Positions 1 through 18,300 of a stretch of 29,804 nt of DNA are shown here, piece by piece. Source of the stretch: Seison nebaliae (Eukaryota; Rotifera; Pararotatoria; Seisonacea; Seisonidae); NCBI GenBank assembly GCA_023231475.1, contig JALJEE010002428.1:1-29804 (forward strand). Direction: 5' to 3'. The notes under the pieces are model-generated. The model searched no databases. It was not told where the DNA came from and saw nothing but the letters and a program-made list of their open reading frames with translations. A program made the position numbers and the translations under genes. The number at the start of each line of letters is the position of its first letter. Position 1 is the first letter of the stretch.

Positions 1-207
1 GAGAGCATCCAAATCAGGTATGACCAGTCCTGTCCAATTTGGACCTAAACTATTGGAGTATGAACCTGAACATCCATCTACTACCGTATCTCTTATTGTG
101 ACTTTTAAACGATAATTTAATGTATGGTAAGTGATTATTTCATTTCCGTGCACTCCATTAACAAGATTATACCATAATATTGTGAATAATAAAATTTCTT
201 TAAACAT
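1..207 (-). CDS. N-terminal part of a secreted protein, cut by the window edge
   Basis: Reading the minus strand from an ATG at 207 gives 69 codons that stay open to base 1, so the gene continues outside the window. The first 21 or so residues (MFKEILLFTILWYNLVNGVH) have a charged start followed by a hydrophobic core, which is a typical signal peptide; the protein is probably secreted or enters the ER. The mature part holds a VTIRDTVVDGCSGSY stretch and an N-W-T sequon (GPNWTG) that could be N-glycosylated. I do not recognise the family. The bases just before the ATG read ATCACAG then GATA, which resembles a 3' splice acceptor, so a 5' UTR intron is possible. It is transcribed away from the kinase at 2862. 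No stop is seen, and neither full length nor introns can be judged. Confidence 0.6.
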   Translation of the reverse strand, partial: MFKEILLFTILWYNLVNGVHGNEIITYHTLNYRLKVTIRDTVVDGCSGSYSNSLGPNWTGLVIPDLDAL

Positions 208-1101
208 TATCCTGTGATTTATAAATCAGAATGAAAGAATTTTGATGAGAAAAGTTTTAGAACTTAATAATATTATATATATGATATATATAAATGATAT
301 ATGATATTAAATGAACTGTAAAAACAACATAAAAAATTCGATACCTCAAATTAAATATTTCTCCAGTTTACATCAAAAAAATATTAATTTATAAATTACA
401 TAGAATTTTCAAGATAACTTCTCGATAAACAACCGTTCGAATATACAATGTCTCGTTATACTTTGTCATAACCGACTTTCTCATTATAAAAATATGTAAC
501 TGAGTGTTCAGACATATAATTAAATTAACTTTCCAAGATCGAGATCCACGAATGAAAATTTATTAAGCGTATTTAGAACCAAAGTTCGTTTTTGGAAACG
601 AAATTTCTACTTAAGAACTGAAAGTTAAGGATTTTTTTTAAGGTATAAACAATCGATAAATTATCCCCGCCACGTATGACGAAATCATACTTTCTTCGTT
701 CCTTTTCAGAATTCCATAATTCTGCTTACAAGTTTGTTAGTGTAATTGTTAGTTTTATTAAACTTATGATTTTTCTTCTATTTATTCTCTTTTTCCAAAA
801 ATTTCCAGCAAATGTTCAGGAAGAATAATAAGAAAGATAGAACTCTATTCTACGGAATATTAGGATTTATTCAATTAGGTAGTTACCTATTTTATTAACT
901 ATTATATATCTATTAAAGAAATCTTAATGGTTAAAAGAGTGCTTCGAATTCACCGAAAAATACATGAACTTCTTAACCATCATAAAGCTTATAGCATATG
1001 TAACAATTTACGTCTTATTTAATACTATATTTTTTTTTTTAAAGTGAAGTGGTAGGAGATCTCTATGTTGCGTGAGAGGTGTGTCCCATCGTTGTGTCGT
1101 T

Positions 1102-1221
1102 TGGAACGTGCATAAACCACTGTGTAACGCACGCCCCAATAGGACTCTATCGAGGTGCAGGATACGTTATTTCGCAAATATGCGTGGAACGTGCGTATAC
1201 CACTACGCTACGCACACCCAC
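1102..1221. repeat. Two imperfect copies of a GC-richer unit of about 37 bp
   Basis: Copy A starts at 1102 and copy B at 1185. Both begin TGGAACGTGC, continue with a shared ACCACT and end ACGCA-C-CCC-like. By eye they match at roughly three quarters of positions. Copy B contains GTGCGTA and TACGCAC around an 11-nt loop, a perfect 7-bp inverted repeat; copy A holds a degraded version. The block from about 1040 is clearly less AT-rich than its flanks and is preceded by a run of T and followed by an AT microsatellite. It could be the remnant of a small mobile element, but no terminal repeats or coding frame were found. Confidence 0.5.
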
Positions 1222-1260
1222 AATAATGATAATAATATAATATAATAATAATATATAATG
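1222..1260. repeat. AT-rich microsatellite
   Basis: Imperfect AAT/AT simple repeat (ATAATGATAATAATATAATA and onwards) directly after the GC-richer repeat block. It is simple-sequence DNA with no other evident role. Confidence 0.6.
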
Positions 1261-2732
1261 CAAAATGATTAGAGAATTTAATTTATTTTATATAATATTC
1301 ATATATTAATTTTAATTATACATATCGGTAATTTAAGCATCGTGATGTCGACTTATGAATAATTTATTTTATTAATTACCTAATTTCACATTACTTTATT
1401 TTACTAATTTCATGCTCTTTACTTACGGATCACATCCACATTCCTAGTTTAATAAGTTGATTAGTTACTTTAAAAAATGAATTTATAAGGTAAAGAATAG
1501 AATTTGATATATTCGTATGTCGACATTCCTAAGTTGGTGTTCCTAAGTTGGCAAAATTAAACGCTAACCAATTTTCTGATAATTTTCAACCAGCAAAGGA
1601 AACCAAATTAGGAAATCAACCTAAATAAAAATTTCCACATCTATCATGTTTTTAAAGTTAAAATGTTTTCAACCTTTTAGAATCTTTATTAACAACAAAT
1701 CAAACATTAATAAAACTGTTATTATTATAACAAATATATTGGTAGGAAAAAGTTAATTTTTCCGGAAAAAACAAAAAATTGAATATAAAATATTTTAAAT
1801 TAATATTACTCATAAATGGCTTCCATACCTATTTTTCAGAAAAAGAAAATTTCTTTTCAACCGTAATAATAACAAATTCCGTGATTATTATGTTTCTATT
1901 ATGATGTGTATTTTAATTCTTTATAAATTTCGTTTCAAAAGAATTCAAAATTGTGATGCTCTTGGATCTTTTATATATTCTTGGAATATATTTTAGCTAA
2001 ACTTATTCGTGAAAAAATCTTGAAATTGTTGCAAACATTAAACTTAATTATAATTATCTGTTTAACATTTCAATAGTTCTTGATGTTGATTTTTATAAGA
2101 AATATATGTCTTCAAATAAAACGATATATTGATACAAAAGAAAATAATTGATAATTGACGAGTGAAGGTAAATTCCCCCGAAAAGTTTAGAAAAGGTTCT
2201 TTCAATTGTTTTATTAGGTGGATATTTAATAGATATTGTTGATACTTATAGTATGTTAGATAAAAACTTCTTTATAATTAAATATATTATGTAAGTTATT
2301 TACAAAAGTCTTCTAATGGATAAGATGAAAGAAAAGATTGATATTGATTAGTCCAACCATTTAATTGGATGAGCTTAAAATTTGAAAGTGAATGAATGAG
2401 TGAGAAGGATGGAGGAGAAGAAAGAAGTGAATGGAAGAAAATAGATCAAAGTTAATGAATTAATATGAAGACTGTAGATATTTAATAAACATTGAATCGT
2501 TTTTCCCTTTTCACCAGGTCACCAACACGAATAAATTAAGATGCAAGAATTGGACTTTATTTCTTCTTCTCTCGATTAATGGATTTAGTGAATGAATCTT
2601 TAATAATTTCTCTGGGAAATGAATGTGATATGTAAATCTCGTTTTCTATCAACACGAGAAGAGAATGAGAATTGAAAAAGAATGATTGAGAGAATGCAAT
2701 CGATTCATTCGTTGTGTATTTAGATGTTGTAG

Positions 2733-7442
<4,710 letters not shown>

Positions 7443-8045
7443 CGATTTATGATACGTTTCTTGTACAGTAAATTCGTTTTCTTTTCAAGCTTCTTCCATT
7501 CTTTCAAATATTCGTTTCATCTCATTTTCTTTCCTCCCAATCTATTTCTCTCTTTCTCCAATTTCTCCATTTTTTTTATCATTTAAATTATTTTTTCTAT
7601 TGTTTCAATCAGCCATTCTGAAAATTTTCGCGAAAATTATTTTTACGAAATTTCTCTTTTTTTTCCATCGATTCATTTCTCTTAATCAATCATCTAATTC
7701 TTATGAATTGTTATTTATGTTCGTACATTCATTATGCTCTCTTTCTTTCTCTCTCTCTATCTCTCGATCAATCGAAATTATTAGAGATTGATCTCTCTTA
7801 TCTAATTTCCATCACCAATTGCATGATAACTCAATTTGTTTGGACAATCGAAAAGTTCAATTTAATTTAGAAGAAACACAAAATTTTTAGAAAGAATTCA
7901 TTATTGCAACTCGTTTCTTCCATTTTTCTGTCGTTCTCGGAATTTAATTCTTTTTCTACCAATACAAATAATGTATTAGTCGAACCAATGTTCATTGAAT
8001 TATTCAAAATTAATCACAAAATAAACTTTTCTTCATATTTCGATA

Positions 8046-8055
8046 AATAAATAAA
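8046..8055 (+). terminator. Likely polyadenylation signal of the kinase gene
   Basis: Two overlapping AATAAA hexamers (8046-8051 and 8050-8055) on the plus strand, about 600 nt after the kinase stop codon. The assignment rests on the motif and position only; AT-rich DNA produces such hexamers by chance. Confidence 0.4.
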
Positions 8056-8091
8056 GTTCATATGAATGAAATAAAATATTCTCATTAAAAT

Positions 8092-8097
8092 TTTATT
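8092..8097 (-). terminator. Likely polyadenylation signal of the dynein gene
   Basis: TTTATT on the plus strand reads AATAAA on the minus strand, 96 nt downstream of the dynein stop codon at 8193-8195. Spacing is reasonable for a short 3' UTR. It is a motif-only call. Confidence 0.4.
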
Positions 8098-8192
8098 ATG
8101 ATGGAATGGAATATTTTGAGGAATATCATCTATATAATTCTTGTGATAATTAATCGAAAATTTTGAATTTGTTTAACACGACAATTCAATTT

Positions 8193-9368
8193 TTAGTCAT
8201 CCAATTGACATAACGCCGCAACTCCCCGATTAATCCAATGGGATTCCGTCTGATCACTTGGAAGGAAAATGTTAAAGACAAAGTTAGTGGAATGACCGGT
8301 TGTTGATAAAGTTCCACGTCGTGCACTTGTCTTGTAGACAGGACAGACATAATCATTTCCCTTAACCAAATCACCAGTTTTACACGGTTTCAACCAGATT
8401 GACGGTAATTTTTCAAATAGAATTTTCGATTTACTTTCCGCTAATAATTCTGGAATTTCATCCCATCGAGCACCTTCCAAGAATAATCCCTATAAAATTG
8501 TTGAAGATATATAGTGAGCAAATTAGAAAATGTTTACCCAAATTACTGCTCCATCTTCAACCGGTTCCTCCATTGAGGAACTTCTAGGAAGTATTTGGAA
8601 TTGGAACGATAAATGATCGATTGGAATTTGATATTTTCTAGCATAATTTTGGAGGACACCTATAATTGAATAGATGATATTTTAAATTATCATAAATTCA
8701 ATAAATAATTTTGAAAATTTTAAAAATTAGAAAACCTGTGAGAAATGATTGAGTGAAATAAAAGCCGGATAGCCAATAATCTAAAGGTAATCCTTCCTCT
8801 ATCCAAGCAGTGAAAAAATCCAATCTTTACTCCACGAAATTAATTTATAATTATGTCTCACAAAAATTTAACCTCTCTATTAGATCAGTAAGATAACCAG
8901 CTAACGGTTTCAAGCTGGGATAAGATTTCGCTGCCCAAACGGTAGGTACAGCAGATATCAAAATTGAATTGAAAATATCTTCCAAATCTTTCGACATAAC
9001 TACGAGACCTGTTGGATAGATGAAGAAAAATATTTCCACTTTAAAACTAAAATTAAAAACCTTTAATGGCTTTTTGTAAGTTGGCCAGAGTGCTTCGAAT
9101 TACTTCAATTAGAATATTATATCGAATAATTTCTTGTCTTAATACTGTGTTCATACTCTCTTCATAAATAACGGGATGTTTCAAACAAACCTAAAATTTC
9201 AAAATGTTAATATATTATGAGAGATAACGAAATAACTTCTTCGAGATCGAAAACATTTGGAAAATCGTTTAGAATTTGTTCAGCTAATGAATAAACCCGA
9301 TCATCGTCACTTATGTCGCCACCGGTACTCGCATCTCTTGGCAATGTTGTAAGAATATTTTTAAATAA
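8193..9368 (-). other. Dynein exons 29-34: C-terminal region
   Basis: Exons: 9368-9237, 9190-9061, 9008-8873, 8824-8736, 8659-8538, 8489-8193. Conserved landmarks are [80 protein letters not shown] and the terminal GHSTNF...[15 protein letters not shown] followed by TAA. All five introns are 42-71 nt and phases agree throughout. Introns 29-32 have GTT donors; intron 33 is GTAAAC. Confidence 0.9.
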
Positions 9369-12300
9369 CTTTTCAAAAATTTTAAATTATGAAAAAATAT
9401 AATTTTAAAGAAAACCGTCATTGTTTCCTGATTATCTTTCGTAATATCAGCATTGGCATGTAGACCATAAACTTCAGGTAAAGTGATTAGAGGAAGTTCT
9501 CTAATATATTCAATTATTTGTTCATGATTAACTTTTGATGGAATGACATAAGTTCCACTTTCTGATAATTTATAATCATCGATCATTATCGCATCTTCAC
9601 ATATGAAATGAGACAACAACGAATTTAATAATCGTCGATCCTTCTCGTCCGTCACACGTCCACCATAATTACATTCCCCAAACAAATACAATAAAGCATC
9701 ATATGGAATAGCTTCATATTCATTCAAAAACATTTGAAGTTGTCGTAACGATATTCGTAAATCAGATTCGTTAAATTCATATGGTATATTCCATCCTAAA
9801 GGACCAAAATTCCTTCGTTCTTGTACTAGACCATGAAAGAAACATAAAGCGTAAAGAAGGACACTCCATTCCTTCTTCTTTGGACAATTATTATAGAATT
9901 CTGGATCACTTATCGGATCATTCAAATAAGATCGAAGTAAATTTGATCTCAATCCTTTCGGTGGTTCATTTGTCATTTTAATTCCATTTTGTAAAATAGA
10001 AACTGGAAATTGTTCACTTGGATAACTAGTGAGCCATAAACGGAAATCAGGATGACGATTTTTTTTGTTACTAAAATTCTCACAAATTCGTTCCAATGTT
10101 GGCATCCAACTGGCAGCTAAATGACAATTTTGTAATACAACCCAATCGCCATTAATTTGAGCGTCTTCAATCAATTTGGCAGCAAAACCGCCTTGTCCTT
10201 GTCCGAGAGATATGGTACGAATTTGCTCGTCAGTCAGACCTTTACTCTCTCCAAATTTCAATAAACCAGCCATTGGATCAGCACCAGGGGATAAGACGAA
10301 TATTAACGGTGTCATATCATTGGAATCGGAGAAACTGGCATTCAAATCAAAAGTCGGTGGATCGACGAAAGCTTTTCCCAAATTTTTTACGATATAATTT
10401 CTCACACCAGGAACAACTTTATCTGGTCGGAAACATCTTAAAACGACGAGAAATTCCAGATCATTAATATCCATCATTGGTATTTTATCTGAGAGATTTT
10501 CAGGTTCAATCGCTTCATAGAACGCTTGCCAAAGAGTTGAAGATTCCAAGAAATGTGCATCAATTCCTTCCAACGACGTATTCTTTAATTGACCAGCTCT
10601 AATCAATTCATTCCAAGCTTTATCAGTCAACCATTTTTTCGGTTTGGTTTTCGGTTGAATTAAACCGACCCCGCCAGTTAATAAGAATTTCCAAACTGAA
10701 TTATCGATGACATTATTCGCTTGTTGCAATTTGATATTGAGAAGGAAGGAGAATAATAATTTATCTTTTTCAAATAACGATCGACAAATATTCGAATAAA
10801 TTAATCGAGTAAAATCATTATTCAAAATTTTAATTCGAGTTTTTAATTTTGCTGCTGGTTCTGAATTGGTAATTGATAAATTGTATAATCGAATGAACCA
10901 AACTAAAGAGTATTGATACATTGGATCAATATTAGCCAATTGACTTATACAAAAGAAAAGTACCGTCGAATGTTCGGCAACCGGTGAATAACCGAGACGA
11001 GTTTCATCGATTTCTTTCTGAGTTATATCTGCGTTTTGTTGTTTGATGGTTATTTCTTCGGAAAGAATTTTAGAAGATGATAAAATCTTTATAGCTTGTT
11101 CATTCTCCAAAATATTTTCACCACTTAAAACTTCTAAAATTTTATCTTCAATTTCCTGCAATTTCTTCTTATTTTCTGCACTCTCAATAATTAACTGATT
11201 TTTCTTCTTCTCCAATTCCGGTTTCTCTTTCGCTGCCACAATTGACAACAATTGATCTTGGAGACCGAGTGGTGTGATCATAAAATTAACCAAAACAACT
11301 TTCACCGACACTTCAGGTAAATAATGAGGATTTCTTAATTTCGTCGTGATAAATAAACGAAAATCAAGAGAATATTCAATGAGATTATCTCCCAATTTTA
11401 TATAATCGACATTTTGTTGTTTAATAATTTGTTTCAATAGAATCGGTTCCAATAACGGATCTAATTCCTCTCCTACATTCTCCAATAAACATGGATAGCC
11501 GAATTGAATACAATTCTCTAAAGTTCTCGAGTAAGTCGGTTCGTTCAATTTGATGACTTCTAACCGGTTTTGTTTTTCCATATTTTTCACCCATTTATTG
11601 GCTTGTCCTTGTGGATCGATCATTAACGGCCATCGTCTTGATGACTTGACTATAATTCCGTTATCGATTGAAAATGCGTCAACTGGTAAACCACAAATCT
11701 GCCAATCTCTTATCTCCACCGGATTACCTAACGTGGAATTGAGAGAGAAACGTTCACCAGAACTTGGTATTTTCATTTCATTCAAATTCCGAGTCCAATT
11801 ATCGATACAATTTTGACGAAAATCCACAGTAAAACTTCCTAAATATGCCACAATTCCTGCACTCATCAATACGTCACCGGTCAATGTGACATATCGTTGT
11901 CCCAATAATTCGGCTTGTTGTGTCCATCTAGATTTCTCACCTCCAAGTCCACCAATCAATTTTTCAGCCCTTTCCAATTTGGTTGCGCAGAGATCTTTCT
12001 CTTCTTCTAAATCTTTCTTTTCACGTTCAGTCGCTTGAAATTCATCATTCTTTTTTGCTAAATTATCAATGAAAGCTTGTAATTGTGTTCGTTTAGCATT
12101 AAGGAGACTTAATTGCTCTTCATATTCAGCTTCCGCTTTAGCCAACTTCTCTTTTTTTGGTGCCACTATTTTATTCACTTTATCATATTTGTCCATGGCA
12201 CGAACCCAACGACAAAGACCTTCACACGCTGTCGACACTTTGGCAATTGATTCAGGTGTGAAATTTGGATCGGGTATAAATTTCTCCCGAATTCTTTTTA

Positions 12301-15300
12301 TAATCGGTTCGGGTATATTATCTTTGTCATACTTCTTCAAACTTTCTAAAAATTTCGTATCATTTAACATCTTCAATGAAGGTGTCCAATATTCTTCGAT
12401 CATTCTTCCCGTTGATGGATCAGGTTTCCTATCCGGTTTTACTCCTTTAATCACACAAATCGATTCCATTACTAATTTGATGCCTGGTGGGGGACGATTC
12501 ATCGTTTTGACGATTTGAATATCTGTCGGTTTTAAAGTATCTAACGCTTTCAATGCTTCGTTATATGCAGGTAATGCTTCAGCTAAATCATTCTCACAAT
12601 CATCTTTTATCGATTGAGCTTTGGCAGCCGCTTCATTTGCCACTTGTTCATCAGCCGCCACAATTTCTTTCTTTTCTTCAACATCAGCTGTTTCTTGTTC
12701 TATTCGAACCATCAATTTTTCGGTTTCAGCTGCTTTCTTTTCCAATTGTGGTTGCAGATCTTGTAATTTACTTTGCATTACTGTTATCTCTTGAGCGGCG
12801 AATGCCAATTTCTCTAAACCATTTTCATATCGTTCTTTCGCCATTAACACTTCCTTCCGTTTAACTCCCAACAGTTTTTTGAAAGTTTGAATTAATTCCA
12901 AATAACTCGTCGGTGTCACATAATTATGACGACGAAGTATTAAAAGAAACTCATCAGATTTCTGTCTTACATCGATATGGAAATGTTGACACATTGTCAC
13001 AATCGATTCTTTCACACTCTCTTCTATATCCAATTCATCGAAGAATTTCTTTGCAACTATTTCCAAAGCATCATCCGGCCATGACAAGAACCAATCGATT
13101 GTGCAACAATTAATTAAAGCAGGAAACATTCTTAAACGATTCCTAAATGAATCTCCAATTGGAGAGAATGTCAAAACGACATGTAAATTTCGTTTCACTC
13201 TTGATATGAAATAACTATATAAAGATAATGGAGATACATCGATTTTAATTCCCTAAAAAAGAAATATTATAAATATTTAAATAATTAAAATAATAAATAA
13301 ACTTCTTGCTTTGAAACGGTTTGCATTTTCTCACAAATTTCCGCTTTCTCATCAGCCGGAAACAAATTGGGTAAATCGGCCGTGTTTAATATGAGATTGA
13401 TATCTTCAATAAAACTTTCACTTTTTACTTGTGTGTCGCTAAATAAGAAAGTTGTTTGTTTTCCTTCAGATCCAGATTTGAGAAATAACTAAAATTAAAA
13501 TGATAGAAAAACAATAAAGAATAAAATTGAGAACTCTCTTAATATCGTCTCGCCAATCATTTTTCGAATAATTTTTCGTTATTTCAATTTGGAAAATATC
13601 GTATTCGATCATAAATGATGCCAATTTGACAGCACTGGCACGACCCGATCCACCAACACCAACCAATAAAGCGTGACCGTTATCTTGTTGGAGAATGCGA
13701 GAGATACGAGATACATGTTCGATGGCAAATTGAAAGAGAACGAGATTCATCGGATTCTTTGCAACTAAATTATATTCTTCTAAATATCTGTCATATTTGA
13801 ATTAATAATAAATAATTAATTAATATAATAAATACAAAAAAAATTCTTAACGAATCCATCACTTCCATCAACTTTTCCATATCATCAACTTCGTCATAAA
13901 TCCGGAGAACATCGTTCGTCATATAATTCCCGAATATCAAAGTTCGAATAGTTTCATCATCAGCTGTTCCTTTCTCAGGAATTAATCGTTCTAATATAAC
14001 ATCTAATCGTTGCTTGAAAGTGTTCTCAGTGATAGTTTTGACTATATCGAAGAACATGGTTCGATCATCATCTTCGATTAATCGATCGTAGAATACTCGA
14101 TAGATTTCATGCAACCATAATCGTAATCCTTTCTTCTCATCTTGAAGATGAGTATGAGGAACAAGAATAATTCCTTTGATTACACGAGCGAAATCTCTTA
14201 AATTGAATACATAATGAGATTTCGATGGGGTTGGCAAGAAATTTTCCACTGCACTTTTATACACGTTAAGAGTAGCAGTAACCATTAAACGACCTAAACG
14301 AAGGAAAGCTGCTTCGAATCCTTTCGTATTATAATGCCAATCAATCATTGTGCTAAAGATGTGCATCATCGTTTCATCATTAAATGAATTGATGGCCATG
14401 ATATTCAAATGACGAGTTAATCGGCTCGATATTTCATTTCTACCACCACCTGGAATGCCCATGGCACTAATGAAAATCAGGTCAATAATATCCAGACGAG
14501 ATGTATCAGTACGATCGTACCAATGTCCTTGATCCAAAAATTGTCTCAATAATTCGATTGGTGGTTGTGCACCATAAACTTCTTTCATTGGCATATTCAA
14601 ATCATCAACAAACGCCACGGCCAATTTACCGGGCGGAGGACCATAAACACCTTTCCTTCGTCGATCTAATTTCGACATGATGATATCCATCGTTAAATTG
14701 GAATTAGTTTGTGCGGAAAAATTGACAGTATTCGGTAAATATCTTTGAAAAACAAGAAAATTTTAAAAATAATTTTTAAAAAAAATCAAAAAAAACGAAC
14801 TTCGTACTATCCAAATTTAATAGAGAATTGCCAATAATCAAACTCTTGCCCGTTCCAGTTGCTCCAAGAAACATTGTTGGAATTTGATGTTCCATAAATA
14901 ATTGGATGAAAAATTCTTGGCGTACAGTTTCGGTCGTTGTAACAATTGCATCGGAAATCTTCTTATCCGGATCCAATTTGTTGCGTTCTCGATCGATCAA
15001 TTCCGTCCAACTATCCCAATGTCCAGCGGAAACTTTTCGGAAGAGAAAAGAATAAACATCCGATCGGTCTGGGAAGATGTTGGATTTCGATAATTTGACT
15101 ACATTCGGTTTGGGATGATCAGTGTTCTGATTCATTAAAATATTTCTAAGATATTCATCGAATTTTTTTCTTGATTGTCCATCTAATGTTGCTCCAATGC
15201 CCCAAACCACTGAGAATAGAAAGATACCTTGAATCCATAAAAATATCTTTCAAAAGAAAATATGAGATCGAGAAGAATAAACAAATTATCATCATAATCG

Positions 15301-18300
15301 AATCAATCAGCAAAATAAATCAATCAATATTAATTGGAAAATAGTAAAATAAAAAAATTAAAATGGGAATTATTTTGAAAATTAAAAGTTCTAAAGGTAA
15401 TCGATAGAAATTAAATTAAAATAAAAAGGAATCATGCAACTCATTGAATAAACAAAATTTTGATAAATGTTTTAGGGGGTACACAAAATTCTAAATTCTT
15501 ATTCTTAATTTACCTGAGTTGGTGTAATACTTGTTTCGAACTCACTCTAAATGAGTGATCGACAAGATAATTTATGAAATGTTAATATATCGTCAATAGA
15601 TAACATTAGGGAATATGATAAGATAAAGAAAAGATGTACAAAAAAAATATATAGGAGAAAATGGAAATTTAAAAAAGAAACCGTAGGTCGATTTTCTTTA
15701 ACGGAATTCTTTGTCGTTTTCATCAAAGTAGCTTGCTCTTCATAAAATTCATCCATCATACATTTCATGAGAGTCATCATCATTTTCACTAGATGAATAT
15801 CAGAAGTCTCCAACAGTTGTTGACATTCCTTCCGGATGAATAGTAGGCACGGATCAACAAGCCATTCAAATAGAGTTTCTATTAATTCGATATGTTGCGG
15901 CTGGAAAACCAGATCGGGCATTTCGTTTATGAATGAATCTTTAAATGGTCGCCATCCTAATTGTTTGGGATCCATATAGATCATACCACATCGACTGACG
16001 GTGGCAGGTGAGGCTTGTTCCAGATCGGCCGGTTCGAAAATTAAATTCATCGAATTACTCATTTGAATGATCTCACCACTCATTAGACATAACTTAATTT
16101 AATTTATCAAAAACGATTGAATAATAGGAAATAAAACTTTTTTATTATCATCCAAAACGGTATTCATATTTTCAATCCAAACGGCATCTACTGGACCATC
16201 GAAAATAATCCATTTTCTGTCTTCCGATGTGTTGGTGGCAAATTCTCGAAAAGTATTCGCTAACACACCATCACTCCATTCGTGAGACACGTTATCAAAT
16301 TGTCCATATAATTGACCCATTGTGATAGATTTAGGATTAATTACCTTTAATATTATTTTATTATTAATAATTTATGGAAATTTTTATTTAGAACTTTATA
16401 AATTACATTATGTTCGTCCATTTCATTACTTCGTTCCAGTGAGCCTAATGCATCCGCTAATACTTTATATGATGACGATTTTCCACCTAACGGATCTCCT
16501 ACAATCATAAAACCATGACGTACTAACATCATTTCATAAACCTGATTATGAATTTTTTTCAAATTTTAAAATAAGTAATCTAGAAATAAAACTTGAATAA
16601 TTTTATCTATTACGAAATTGGTAGATGTTAAATTTCTTTTCTTCATCGACATATTGAGATGGTCAATTAATTTTGAATAATCAGATTCAGGTAAAATGAC
16701 ACCAGGAAATAAATCGGAAATTATTCCTTGGAACAGTGGAACATCTTGTGCTAAGAATTTTGGCAGGTTGACGTCTTTGATGGCTCGTAACACGAGAATC
16801 GATTCATTCTCCTCAGGAAATTTCAATTTCAAATTACCTGAAGCCGTCAAAACGGATTTCACTGCTCTCATTCCATAATCATAATGATGTTGTGATGATA
16901 ATTGTTCAGAACATAGACGATATGTTGCGACAATTTTTACTGCTAATGAACGAGCATCAATGAATCCCATAGAGTATAGAGATATTTCACCAATCATAGC
17001 ATAATCTGGTACCATCATGGCAACTGTGCGGAATAATACTTTCAAATTATCCGGTAATTCCGAACGACCAGCATAACCGGGATTCATTGTAATGAAAATA
17101 GTACACGTCGGATCTAATGTTAATTCGGTACCTTCGAAAATGAATTTGGGCATATTGGCAGCAACTGCCCTTTGAATTGTCAATATTTGTTGGGCCACTA
17201 CGGAAAGTACTTCGAGTTCAATTCGATTAAACTCATCGAAACAAGCCCAAGCACCAGCTTGCGCTAGACCTTTAAAGAATTTACTCATCGCTTTATAATC
17301 CAATCCATCCGAACAGTTGAATACAACACATTGTTTGGCGACGGCCTTAGCTAAATCTTTCGATGTTTCAGTTTTACCCGTTCCAGCTGGTCCTTCTGGA
17401 GCGCCACCTAAATTTAATTTAAGTGCTCCCATCAATGTTCTAAAATGAATGAACTATTTCATATTCTCATTAACATTTAATAACCGATAACAACGATCAG
17501 TAAGAGGAGTAATGACCAAACGAGAAGAGTTGCCCAAATATTCATAACCATAAGCCAATTGAGTAGTGATCATTTCGACATTAACTGACTCTTTTTTTTA
17601 AATGTTTCAAAAAAATTTTATAAACTCAAAATTCAACTTTCATCTATATAATATCGGAGTTGAGATAACCAGGTGAAATCATTCATTTCACTTATTCCCA
17701 ATTCAGTCATCTTCTCAACAACATCTCGAGCTATAAAAAAATTAATACTATTAATTCATATTAGTAGTAAAATGAACCATGCACATCAATGACAATGAGA
17801 GCACCTAAGGTTATTCGCGTTCCACTCACCAATTTACCTCGAACAAGTTGAACAATTTCATCAATTTGTTGATTACATTGTTTCAAATAATACTGTCCAT
17901 AAAACGATTATTGAAATTTACTGAATAAATAGAAGAAATAACAGATAAATTGGTCGATATAATTGCTTCGGTGACTTCGGCTGTCCAAAATATTTGACTT
18001 ACACATAGTATGACTTGTCCAGCCCATTCTTTCACCCATTTCTCGCGAGGACTTTCCCCATAGTTTTCTTGTGCTTCCATAATTATTTTACTCAACGAAC
18101 TAATCATCTGATGTTCGACTTGCAACAACCATTTCTCTACCATCCCCTGATGGAATTATTATTAATAATTAAGAAGATAATATAATTAAATCAAATAAGA
18201 AAAACTTTCGCTAGCGATGGTACGATAGTACCTTTCAGTTCAACATGTTCTCCTTCACTAGAAATCATTTCCGTTATTTCTTGTTGTTCATTGAAATTGA

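Larger units (their letters stand above)
7443..8192. other. Convergent 3' region between the kinase and the dynein gene
   Basis: About 750 bp between two stop codons that face each other. The first half is T- and C-rich, with a TCTCTC run around 7740-7800. No coding frame is convincing. It holds likely polyadenylation signals for both genes, so the two 3' UTRs probably overlap or abut. Confidence 0.6.

Noticed and set aside
12069-12864. Plus-strand frames of 149 and 103 codons antisense to dynein exon 28
   Set aside because: They lie opposite the strongly conserved stalk region of the dynein and match nothing; they are antisense shadows.
17893-17921. A 29-nt intron with donor GTAAAT in the dynein gene
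   Set aside because: Using the GTTATT donor 21 nt earlier gives a 50-nt intron of the usual size and donor type, keeps frame, and makes the spacing to the conserved [10 protein letters not shown] block closer to that in other dyneins.
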